From NCBI GenBank assembly GCA_005779435.1, contig SXJH01000202.1, positions 1 to 7,254 on the forward strand: a stretch of DNA of 7,254 nucleotides, in the 5' to 3' direction. Positions 1 through 5,669 of the stretch are shown here, one piece after another. Position numbers and translations under genes: made by a program. The notes under the pieces are model-generated. The model saw nothing but the letters and a program-made list of their open reading frames with translations, did no database searches and was not told the DNA's origin. This stretch comes from Nitrosomonas sp. (GTDB taxonomy: Bacteria; Pseudomonadota; Gammaproteobacteria; Burkholderiales; Nitrosomonadaceae). Position 1 is the stretch's first letter. Each line of letters starts with the position of its first letter.

Positions 1-143
1 CGACCTATATCCCGCTGGGCAAACAGCACCGCCTGGAAAACCCGGGAAAAATCCCGTTGCACCTGATTGAGGTTCAATCGGGGACTTACCTGGCTGAAGA
101 CGATATTGTGCGATTTGAAGACGCTTATGGACGGACGCTGTAA
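1..143 (+). CDS. manC: C-terminal end of mannose-1-phosphate guanylyltransferase / mannose-6-phosphate isomerase (partial)
   Basis: Only the last 46 complete codons are present, read from base 3 to a TAA at 141-143; the 5' part lies beyond the left edge. The visible peptide begins TYIPLGKQHRLENPGKIPL and goes on through IEVQSG-TYL, EDDIVRFED and YGR to the end. This is the characteristic C-terminus of the cupin (phosphomannose isomerase type II) domain of ManC/AlgA/XanB proteins. In that family the cupin domain interconverts fructose-6-P and mannose-6-P, and the N-terminal domain, not seen here, makes GDP-mannose for polysaccharide synthesis in the cytoplasm. The PLG-x-x-HR-x-xNP and EVQSG motifs are directly visible. 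A single-domain cupin isomerase cannot be excluded because the nucleotidyltransferase half is missing. A small 5-bp hairpin (161-174) follows the stop, with no T-run. Confidence 0.88.
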   Translation, partial: TYIPLGKQHRLENPGKIPLHLIEVQSGTYLAEDDIVRFEDAYGRTL

Positions 144-451
144 GTTTTTAAGAATCAATGGAGGATGTTTCCTCGTAAATAAACTCCTCACCCACAGGGG
201 GCATGCCAGTTTCGCAGTAAAATCAACTTGATTTCCATTGCATATTCACAATGACTTAAAATCACGTTTGCACATAATGTAGATAATTTTTTCAACAACC
301 TGATGTAAGATCTAATCCATCGGGTGTTTTATTTGCATTCAGCACGAAATGATTTTATTGGAGCAAATGAAAAAGGAGGCGTGTCTGCAAAATATAAGGC
401 TTGATTACAAAATTTGTTTTTTGCGGGGCCATTTGTTGGAATCTAATTCGG
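144..451. other. AT-rich intergenic / leader region before the OLD-type gene
   Basis: This stretch of about 300 bases holds no convincing full gene. A weak hairpin GAGGA-TGTT-TCCTC sits at 161-174 without a T-tract. A poor sigma70-like pair is possible for the downstream gene: ATGACT at 251-256 and CATAAT at 273-278, with a 16-base spacer. A strong Shine-Dalgarno-like AAAAGGAGG lies at 371-379, but no normally spaced ATG follows it. A 30-codon reading frame opens at ATG 367 and overlaps the start of the next gene; it is listed separately. The base composition is clearly more AT-rich than in the manC and selD regions. Confidence 0.5.
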
Positions 452-459
452 ATGATTAA
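367..459 (+). CDS. possible 30-residue leader peptide overlapping the OLD-type gene start
   Basis: An ATG at 367 opens a 30-codon frame (MKKEACLQNIRLDYKI...) that ends at TAA 457-459. It overlaps the proposed ATG of the OLD-type gene at 452 by eight bases (ATGATTAA). The sequence TTGGAG at 358-363 could act as a ribosome binding site, but it sits only three bases from the ATG, which is short. The overlap geometry is typical of translational coupling, and the downstream ATG has only a weak site of its own. There is no recognisable domain, and chance openness over 30 codons is quite possible. I regard it as a hypothesis rather than a firm gene. Confidence 0.2.
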   Translation: MKKEACLQNIRLDYKICFLRGHLLESNSDD

Positions 460-2191
460 GCGACTCACTTTACGAAACTTTAAGAACGTTGGTGAACAGA
501 TCTACGACTTCACGCAATTCGATTTGTTGGTCGGACGCAATAACAGCGGCAAAAGTACGGTACTTCAGGCATTGGCGATTTGGCAATTTTGTGTAGATGA
601 GTTTCGTCGTTCCAAACGCGTTGGCGGCAGAGGCATTCAAGTGGTTTTGCCTAACTTCACAGCACTTCCTGTACCTGAATTCAACTTGCTCTGGAAAGAT
701 AAAACAGATCGCTATTGGCCGGAAGTAAATGGCAAGAAGAAGCAAGAATATATTCTGATCGAAATTCTTGTTCAGTGGCAACGCGAGGGAAAAGCCGATG
801 AATTTGGTATTGCGTTACGATATCATTCACCTCAAACAATCTATGCTATTCCTACTGGAGGATGGGCTAAATTCCGCGCTTACGAGCAGCAGGGAGATTT
901 GCCAAGAATTGCCTATGTACCTCCCTTTTCCGGTTTGGAGCCGCTGGAAAAAAGGTTAGACGATGCGCCGATTCGTCAACAAGCCGGCAAGGGTCAGCCC
1001 GGCAGCGTGTTACGCAATCTCTTGTTGCAGGTATGTCCAATGCCGCCGAGAGGGAAAGATGGGCGTATTGAGAAAAATTATACATCGCCAAAGGACTGGA
1101 ATGAATTGGCCGATGTGGTCGAACGCTGGTTTTCGGTTAAAATTTCCCCTCCGCAATATGAGATGGGCAAGGATGTTCATATTACTGTCGAGTATCGACA
1201 AAATGGCAAGAGCTACGACATCATTGCTGGCGGCAGTGGTTTTCACCAAACATTGACTTTACTTGCTTTTCTTTATGGTTATCAACCGACTACTATACTC
1301 TTAGATGAACCGGATGCGCATTTGCATGTCAATTTGCAGCGAGAAGTTCTTGATTATTTCAAATTAAAATCTGCTGAAAGAAATATACAATTTTTAATCG
1401 CCACTCACGCCGAAGAATTTGCCAAAGGAGTGGATGCCAGCCAAATTATTTCCCTACTCAAACAAGCCCCTACACGTATTCAATCCACACCAGGTGTATT
1501 GCGCGCTATGGCGGATGTTTCAAATGAAGAAATCATGCAGCTGATGGCTTCGCCGTTTATCCTCTATGTAGAGGGCGAAAGTGACGAACGAATTCTTCGT
1601 GCTTGGGCTGCTTCATGTAATGCTTTGTCAGAAATCGACAAGGTATGTTTCAAAACCATGGGGGGCGGCGGTAAGAAAAACATGCAGGATCGCGCCAATC
1701 AACATTTTGATGCTTTACAGCAGATTATTCCTAATGTTAAGCGACTGATGCTATTCGATTATGACGACAGTGATCAAGCTTTTCATCCTCTCTCAGACAA
1801 TCCTGCGTTAGTAGAATGGAAACGCAAAAATATCGAGAACTATCTGCTCGTGCCGGATGTATGGAAACGCGCGGCGTGTCGCCCTCTAGGTGATCTTTTC
1901 GCTCAAGATGCGTTACAAAGCATTACTGTTTTTTTTGAGGGGCAGAATCTGACGCTTCCTCCCGGTAAGACTTGGCGCAATGTGGATGCGAATATTTTTG
2001 AAATAGTGGACGGCAAGCGCATTTTATTCGAAAACAATAATTCTTTATTTCACACGCTTCGGCAAGGCGATCCATCGATAGAACTGATTAGAGAAAATGT
2101 GGCAGCAGCGATGAATAGCAATGAAATTCATGAGGATGTTCATGAATTCTTCATTAAGCTGACCAACCTGATTATAGGTAAAACCAAATAA
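452..2191 (+). CDS. OLD-family / AAA_15-type ATPase with C-terminal TOPRIM-like nuclease domain (putative anti-phage defence)
   Basis: This 579-residue cytoplasmic protein has an ABC/SMC-like ATPase half followed by a TOPRIM-like half. Seen in sequence: Walker A GRNNSGKST at residues 28-36, an ABC-signature-like GGSG at 260-263, Walker B TILLDEPDAH from 281, and a switch histidine in IATHA (H319). The second half has VEGESDE (E374 onward), FDYDDSD (435-441; D436 and D438 as the DxD acidic pair), and then IENYLL at 461-466. This order is that of OLD nucleases and of AAA_15 plus DUF4435 proteins such as PARIS AriA/AriB, which cut nucleic acid or sense phage proteins. I chose ATG 452 because MIKRLTLRNF is the usual first strand of these ATPases. 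An in-frame TTG at 401 would add 17 unconvincing residues; the ribosome binding site for 452 is weak (TTGGA at 436-440). No helicase (GajB-like) or reverse transcriptase gene flanks it. It is AT-richer than its neighbours, which suggests transfer. The domain calls are firm; the defence role is inferred. Confidence 0.85.
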   Translation: MIKRLTLRNFKNVGEQIYDFTQFDLLVGRNNSGKSTVLQALAIWQFCVDEFRRSKRVGGRGIQVVLPNFTALPVPEFNLLWKDKTDRYWPEVNGKKKQEYILIEILVQWQREGKADEFGIALRYHSPQTIYAIPTGGWAKFRAYEQQGDLPRIAYVPPFSGLEPLEKRLDDAPIRQQAGKGQPGSVLRNLLLQVCPMPPRGKDGRIEKNYTSPKDWNELADVVERWFSVKISPPQYEMGKDVHITVEYRQNGKSYDIIAGGSGFHQTLTLLAFLYGYQPTTILLDEPDAHLHVNLQREVLDYFKLKSAERNIQFLIATHAEEFAKGVDASQIISLLKQAPTRIQSTPGVLRAMADVSNEEIMQLMASPFILYVEGESDERILRAWAASCNALSEIDKVCFKTMGGGGKKNMQDRANQHFDALQQIIPNVKRLMLFDYDDSDQAFHPLSDNPALVEWKRKNIENYLLVPDVWKRAACRPLGDLFAQDALQSITVFFEGQNLTLPPGKTWRNVDANIFEIVDGKRILFENNNSLFHTLRQGDPSIELIRENVAAAMNSNEIHEDVHEFFIKLTNLIIGKTK

Positions 2192-2199
2192 ATTCAAAT

Positions 2200-2213
2200 A
2201 CTCACATGTGAGT
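2200..2213. repeat. 14-bp perfect palindrome just after the OLD-type gene
   Basis: ACTCACATGTGAGT is a perfect palindrome starting nine bases after the stop codon at 2191. As RNA it could form a five-pair stem with a CATG loop. It is followed by TATCGTTT rather than a proper T-run, so it would be a poor intrinsic terminator. It might equally be a protein binding site or chance. Confidence 0.4.
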
Positions 2214-2257
2214 TATCGTTTAGTAGCAATAGATTTTCCGTTTCAGACTTTACCTCG

Positions 2258-2353
2258 TTAATCAGATGTAGTGTTGTCCTGGCGCGTCAAGTCGAGCGTG
2301 AAGTAATCGTGTCCGGCGACATTCGTTGTTTGACTTGGATAAATCAGCAGCAT
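2258..2353 (-). CDS. doubtful 31-residue ORF downstream of and in frame with selD
   Basis: After the selD stop (2411-2413) the same frame stays open for 50 codons, to a TAA at 2258-2260. It contains an ATG (2351-2353) that would start a 31-residue peptide, MLLIYPSQTTNVAGHDYFTL and onward. No ribosome binding site is evident and I do not recognise a family. It could be a remnant of a longer 3' end of selD, the tail of a decayed gene, or chance. The opposite strand is also open across this stretch, up to TGA 2387-2389, which weakens the case. Confidence 0.12.
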   Translation of the reverse strand: MLLIYPSQTTNVAGHDYFTLDLTRQDNTTSD

Positions 2354-2410
2354 CAACCGTACGTACCCGATGTTGCGCTGCTGGATTGAATGCCGTTTTC
2401 GACAGCGCTG

Positions 2411-4591
2411 TTACGTCAGGATAACCGGCAAATCTTGGCCGGTGGTGTCGACCGTGCCGATTTGCGCAGCCGCATACCCGGCTTGGCGCAATGCCCGCAG
2501 GCATTCCTCCGCCGCTGCGGCGGGTACGCCTGCCAATAAGCCGCCTGCCGTTTGCGGATCGAACAGCAGGTCGTAGCTGGGATGATTGCCGCTATCGTAT
2601 CGGCAGCGGCTGGTTTTTTTGTTGTGCGGGTGAAGCGTGCTGCGGATGCCTTGTGCGCTGCAGTGCTGTGCGCCGTCCATGACGGGTATGGCGTCCAGCG
2701 ATACTGTGGCGCCGCAGTGCGAAGCGGTCAGCATTTCCTGTAAATGACCGAGCAAGCCGAAGCCGGTGATGTCGGTGCAGCCTTGCACGGAGTAATCGCG
2801 CAAAATTTGAGCGGCGGTGCAATTGCTTTGCAGCATGACCGCCAGCGCCCGATCCAGCCACGAACCTTCGCAGCGCGCGGCCATGTTCGCGGCGAGCAGC
2901 ACGCCGCTGCCGATCGGTTTGGTCAGTATCAAACAATCGCCCGGTTTCAAGCCGGATTTGGCGAACGCGGCGCCTGCGGTCAGCGTGCCGTTCACCGTCA
3001 GCCCCACGGACATTTCAGGCCCTTCGCCGCTATGTCCGCCGATCAGTACGGTATTTTCCCGATCCAGTGTCGTTAAAATGCCTTGCATCAAATGCAGCAG
3101 TTTTTCCTGCATGATCTCCTCATGGCCGTAAGGAATCACGGCTGTCACCAGCGCGGAATGCGGCGTGCCGCCCATGGCGTAAATATCGCCCAGGCTGTGA
3201 ATCGCGGCAATGCGGCCTAACAGATACGGATCGTCGATAAAGCTGCGGAAAAAATCGACCGATTGCAGCCATTGCGTATTCGCAGGCAGATCGATGATCG
3301 CGGCATCGTCGCCCAATGCGCCGACAACATCCGGGCGCGATCGGATCTTCAGTTGCGCCAGTACATTGTGCAAGATGTCGCTGCCGATTTTGGCGCCGCA
3401 ACCGCCGCAGCGCATCGATTCTTGGCCTTCTTCGGCATTGCCGGTACTTTGCATGGGTTCGGGGATGAACCGCGCCATGAAGCGGCGGTCGATGAAGTTC
3501 TTCCAGCGCCAAACCCACTGTCCGCTGGCAAAAAAGAAACCGCGCGACGCCACGGCATGACGTTCGCCGGTGGTCAGCAAGCTTAAAAAAAGCCGTTGCG
3601 GTTTGAAAGGCTGCAATGGCCGGTTTTCCAGTTGCGCAACTAGATTTTTGGCCAAAACCGGGCCTTGCCGTACTGCGTAAACACCGGCTTTCGGCAACGG
3701 ATGCGGCGTAAAAGCAGCGCAATCGCCCGCCGCAAATATATCCGGGTGCGAGACGCTGCGCAGGTAGCGATCCACTTGGATAAAGCCCCGCTCGTCGCAG
3801 TCCAGGCTGCTTTCCGCCGGCCAGGACTGCGCGCCTGCATGGATCGCCCAGGCGGCAAAATCGCAATCGAGCTGCGATTGATCGTCGAGCATCAATCGGT
3901 GCCGGTCGGCGGAAATCACACGATGGCCGCAAATCACGCGCACTCCGAGCGTTTGCAAATGCCGCTGAAAATAATGCCGCACCCGTTCGTTATGCGCACC
4001 GAGAAAGGGCGAATCGGCGCTGACCAGCGTGAACTCGGCGCGAATCGATGTCGTGGCGGCCAGCTTATGCCGCAGCGCCAGTAATATTTCAATCCCGGCA
4101 GCGCCGCCGCCCACGACGACGATACGCTGCAAACGATTCGACGACTCCGCGCTACCGAGCCATCGATGCCAGTATTCCAAAAATTGCTTTACCGGTTTGA
4201 CCGGGCAGCCATAACGATCGGCATCTTCGATACTATCGAGCGCTGGCCTCGAACCTGCATCGATCGACAGCACATCGTAGCGCAGCGATGGATAATCCCG
4301 GCAAACGATGTGTTTTTTTATGGGATCGATATGCGTAACTTCGCTGCGGATGAATTGCACTCCGGCCCATTGGCAGAGCTTGCGCAAATCGATGTGACAA
4401 TCCTCGAACGCATAATGTCCGGCGATGAATCCGGGCAGCATCCCGGAATACGGTGTCATCGTATCGCTGCTGATAAGCGTTATCCGTACGCCGGGCAGCG
4501 GCTTCATACCGAACCGTTTAACGACGGCGATATGGCTGTGACCGCCGCCTATCAGGCGCAAATCTTTATTGTGCGGGGTTAAGCCTATCAT
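2411..4591 (-). CDS. selD: flavoprotein-SelD fusion: NAD(P)/FAD oxidoreductase domain + selenide, water dikinase
   Basis: The C-terminal part is SelD, which makes selenophosphate from selenide and ATP (releasing AMP and phosphate) for selenocysteine or 2-selenouridine tRNA. The N-terminal part, about residues 1-375, is a pyridine-nucleotide-disulfide-oxidoreductase-like domain. It shows GGGHSH at 15-20 (dinucleotide-binding loop), GGGAAG at 161-166 (second Rossmann loop) and AAGDCA at 287-292 (FAD contact). SelD begins near M393 with RCGGCGAKIG. C398 and K401 match the essential Cys17 and Lys20 of E. coli SelD, while the non-essential Cys19 position is Ala400. Also visible are GALGDDAAIID (424-434), SVDFF (444-448), GDIYAMGG and IGGHSGEGPE. 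The catalytic residue is Cys, not selenocysteine. Such fusions are known in cyanobacteria and some proteobacteria; the oxidoreductase may help deliver or reduce selenium, but this is unproven. The ATG at 4589-4591 has only a weak ribosome binding site. It converges with the OLD-type gene and diverges from the lipoprotein gene. Confidence 0.95.
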   Translation of the reverse strand: MIGLTPHNKDLRLIGGGHSHIAVVKRFGMKPLPGVRITLISSDTMTPYSGMLPGFIAGHYAFEDCHIDLRKLCQWAGVQFIRSEVTHIDPIKKHIVCRDYPSLRYDVLSIDAGSRPALDSIEDADRYGCPVKPVKQFLEYWHRWLGSAESSNRLQRIVVVGGGAAGIEILLALRHKLAATTSIRAEFTLVSADSPFLGAHNERVRHYFQRHLQTLGVRVICGHRVISADRHRLMLDDQSQLDCDFAAWAIHAGAQSWPAESSLDCDERGFIQVDRYLRSVSHPDIFAAGDCAAFTPHPLPKAGVYAVRQGPVLAKNLVAQLENRPLQPFKPQRLFLSLLTTGERHAVASRGFFFASGQWVWRWKNFIDRRFMARFIPEPMQSTGNAEEGQESMRCGGCGAKIGSDILHNVLAQLKIRSRPDVVGALGDDAAIIDLPANTQWLQSVDFFRSFIDDPYLLGRIAAIHSLGDIYAMGGTPHSALVTAVIPYGHEEIMQEKLLHLMQGILTTLDRENTVLIGGHSGEGPEMSVGLTVNGTLTAGAAFAKSGLKPGDCLILTKPIGSGVLLAANMAARCEGSWLDRALAVMLQSNCTAAQILRDYSVQGCTDITGFGLLGHLQEMLTASHCGATVSLDAIPVMDGAQHCSAQGIRSTLHPHNKKTSRCRYDSGNHPSYDLLFDPQTAGGLLAGVPAAAAEECLRALRQAGYAAAQIGTVDTTGQDLPVILT

Positions 4592-4627
4592 TATTAACTT
4601 TATTGTGTTGCGTTATGATCGGAAAAA

Positions 4628-4654
4628 TGTGATAGTTCACACCGCAACATTATA
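4628..4654 (-). promoter_or_regulatory. candidate selD promoter with inverted repeat at the start site
   Basis: On the minus strand a perfect TATAAT lies at 4654-4649, with a moderate -35 candidate TGTTTA at 4678-4673 (18-base spacer). Transcription would start near 4642 and leave a leader of about 50 bases before the selD ATG at 4591. Directly at the predicted start is a 14-bp inverted repeat, TGTGA-TAGT-TCACA (4628-4641). It is shaped like a site for a dimeric regulator: the half-sites look CRP-like, but the 4-base spacing is that of FNR-type sites, not the 6 bases of CRP. Its position over the start site would suit repression. All of this is motif inspection only. Confidence 0.35.
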
Positions 4655-4734
4655 AGTTAGTCCAGATCACGATAAACACAATTAGAAATATTGCACGGCT
4701 TCAAGAAAGGGCTTGCAACGCATTGAAACAAAAA

Positions 4735-4758
4735 GGCATTTAATCCAGATTAAATGCC
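4735..4758 (+). promoter_or_regulatory. 10-bp hairpin upstream of the lipoprotein gene
   Basis: GGCATTTAAT (4735-4744) and ATTAAATGCC (4749-4758) form a perfect 10-bp stem with a four-base loop, CCAG. It ends 36 bases before the Shine-Dalgarno sequence of the lipoprotein gene. It is not directly followed by a T-run, although TTTTTT occurs about 19 bases later. It may be a 5'-UTR stability or control element, or a dyad binding site. Confidence 0.4.
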
Positions 4759-4794
4759 GGAAAGCAGTTTGATAATTTTTTCGATATTTTTATT

Positions 4795-4800
4795 AGGGAG
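4795..4800 (+). promoter_or_regulatory. ribosome binding site that fixes the lipoprotein start
   Basis: AGGGAG lies seven bases before the ATG at 4808. It selects this start over the in-frame upstream ATG at 4754, which lies inside the hairpin at 4735-4758, has no ribosome binding site, and would push the signal peptide 18 residues inward. Confidence 0.8.
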
Positions 4801-4807
4801 AGTAGCA

Positions 4808-5284
4808 ATGAAATTTAATAAAAAGAGCACAGTAACATCTTGTCTTGTTCTATTTTTATCCGCAACGCTATTGATCGGCTGTAAACCGATATTCGACAAA
4901 AAACCGCTACCGCCAAGCGAAGATAAAGCTGCTGCGGCACCTGCAGCAGAACCTGCTCCGGCCGCCGCTCCGGAACCGGCTGAACCGGCCGATATTGAAG
5001 ATGTACAAAGCTTGGAGAGCTTGGACTCGGAAGCAACTGCGGAAGGAGAAAGCATTGAACCTGAGCCTGTCGCCGACGATGGCGACGATGTCGTAAAACC
5101 GACTTCGGCGATGATGCGCGATATTCAGCAAGCACTCGTCGATGCCGGATTTAACCCAGGCCCGGTCGACGGCAAAAGCGGCGCGAAAACCGTAGCCGCA
5201 ATCGATGCATTCCAAAAACAAAACGGCATCCCTGCGGGCAAGATCGATAAAAGAACGTTGCGCGCTTTAGGCGTAGCATTCTAA
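4808..5284 (+). CDS. outer-membrane-type lipoprotein with C-terminal peptidoglycan-binding domain
   Basis: This is a 158-residue predicted lipoprotein. The N-terminus has a basic stretch (KFNKK), a hydrophobic segment (about residues 11-23) and the lipobox LIGC, with C25 as the lipidated cysteine. Residue +2 is Lys rather than Asp, so Lol sorting to the outer membrane is expected. Next comes a low-complexity Ala/Pro/Glu linker (about 40-65) and a strongly acidic stretch to about residue 97, suited to spanning the periplasm. The last 60 residues look like a PG_binding_1 domain: IQQALVDAGFNPGPVDGKSG, then KTVAAIDAFQKQNGIP and a KIDKRTLRALG helix. No catalytic domain is present, so it probably tethers the outer membrane to peptidoglycan or serves as a wall anchor for a partner. 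It appears monocistronic, with its own ribosome binding site before it and a strong terminator after it. I know no specific gene name for it. Confidence 0.85.
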   Translation: MKFNKKSTVTSCLVLFLSATLLIGCKPIFDKKPLPPSEDKAAAAPAAEPAPAAAPEPAEPADIEDVQSLESLDSEATAEGESIEPEPVADDGDDVVKPTSAMMRDIQQALVDAGFNPGPVDGKSGAKTVAAIDAFQKQNGIPAGKIDKRTLRALGVAF

Positions 5285-5669
5285 GCAATTACCAAGACGT
5301 TGTTTTGTTGTTAAATACACCAAGAATCCGAGATTCTTGGTGTATTTTTATTGATAGCGGATAAAACCGGTTGTAGCCGATTTTTTTCGATCGGTACATT
5401 CAAAAATATTTGCTAACGAAAGTGGCATGTTCTATAGTTGGGGAGCTGTCTTCGGAGCTCATTCAAAAATAAAATGTTTTAAGGACTTGAATAAGTTCAT
5501 CGATTGTAAACCCCGTCTTGCATAGTTAATCGCTTTCATCGCAAGCACGGTCTCCGAAAAACAAACTGAATTTATTTTTGTCATTGTCGTCTCATAAGAG
5601 TTTTATGCTAATAGCAGCAGATCGTCTGAATCATTAATTCGCTTTTGAAGTACTTTTGGAGGTTAACTC
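5285..5669. other. gene-free region upstream of hpnH
   Basis: Apart from the terminator at 5313-5350, no gene is visible in these 385 bases. There is a 12-bp direct repeat CATTCAAAAATA at 5397-5408 and 5460-5471, and a small GAGCT/AGCTC hairpin at 5443-5460. No well-spaced sigma70 promoter stands out: TTGTCA at 5578-5583 and TATGCT at 5604-5609 are 20 bases apart, which is too far. The long leader before hpnH leaves room for regulation or a small RNA, but I see no defined structure for either. Confidence 0.5.
5313..5350 (+). terminator. strong intrinsic terminator after the lipoprotein gene
   Basis: AAATACACCAAGAATC (5313-5328) and GATTCTTGGTGTATTT (5332-5347) form a perfect 16-bp stem with a three-base loop, CGA. 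It begins 28 bases after the stop codon at 5284. The right arm ends in TTT and runs on into TTA. The AAA that starts the left arm is short, so it may also stop transcription from the other direction. Confidence 0.9.

Noticed and set aside
401..451. TTG start at 401 giving a 596-residue ATPase
   Set aside because: The extra 17 residues do not resemble the family's N-terminus and no ribosome binding site is correctly spaced; MIKRLTLRNF from ATG 452 fits the ATPase fold.
3395..3400. Selenocysteine (in-frame TGA) in the SelD active site
   Set aside because: The position corresponding to E. coli Cys17 is an ordinary Cys codon (C398); no in-frame TGA is present.
3120..3932. Long 270-codon frame on the minus strand inside selD
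   Set aside because: It is Arg/Cys-rich, has no motifs and lies wholly inside selD in another frame, typical of a shadow in GC-rich coding sequence.
4166..4582. 138-codon frame on the plus strand opposite selD
   Set aside because: It is antisense to the well-supported FAD-domain part of selD, with no domain and no ribosome binding site.
5378..5396. CCGAT/ATCGG dyad around a T-run as a second terminator
   Set aside because: The T-run lies in the loop rather than after the stem, so it does not have terminator form.
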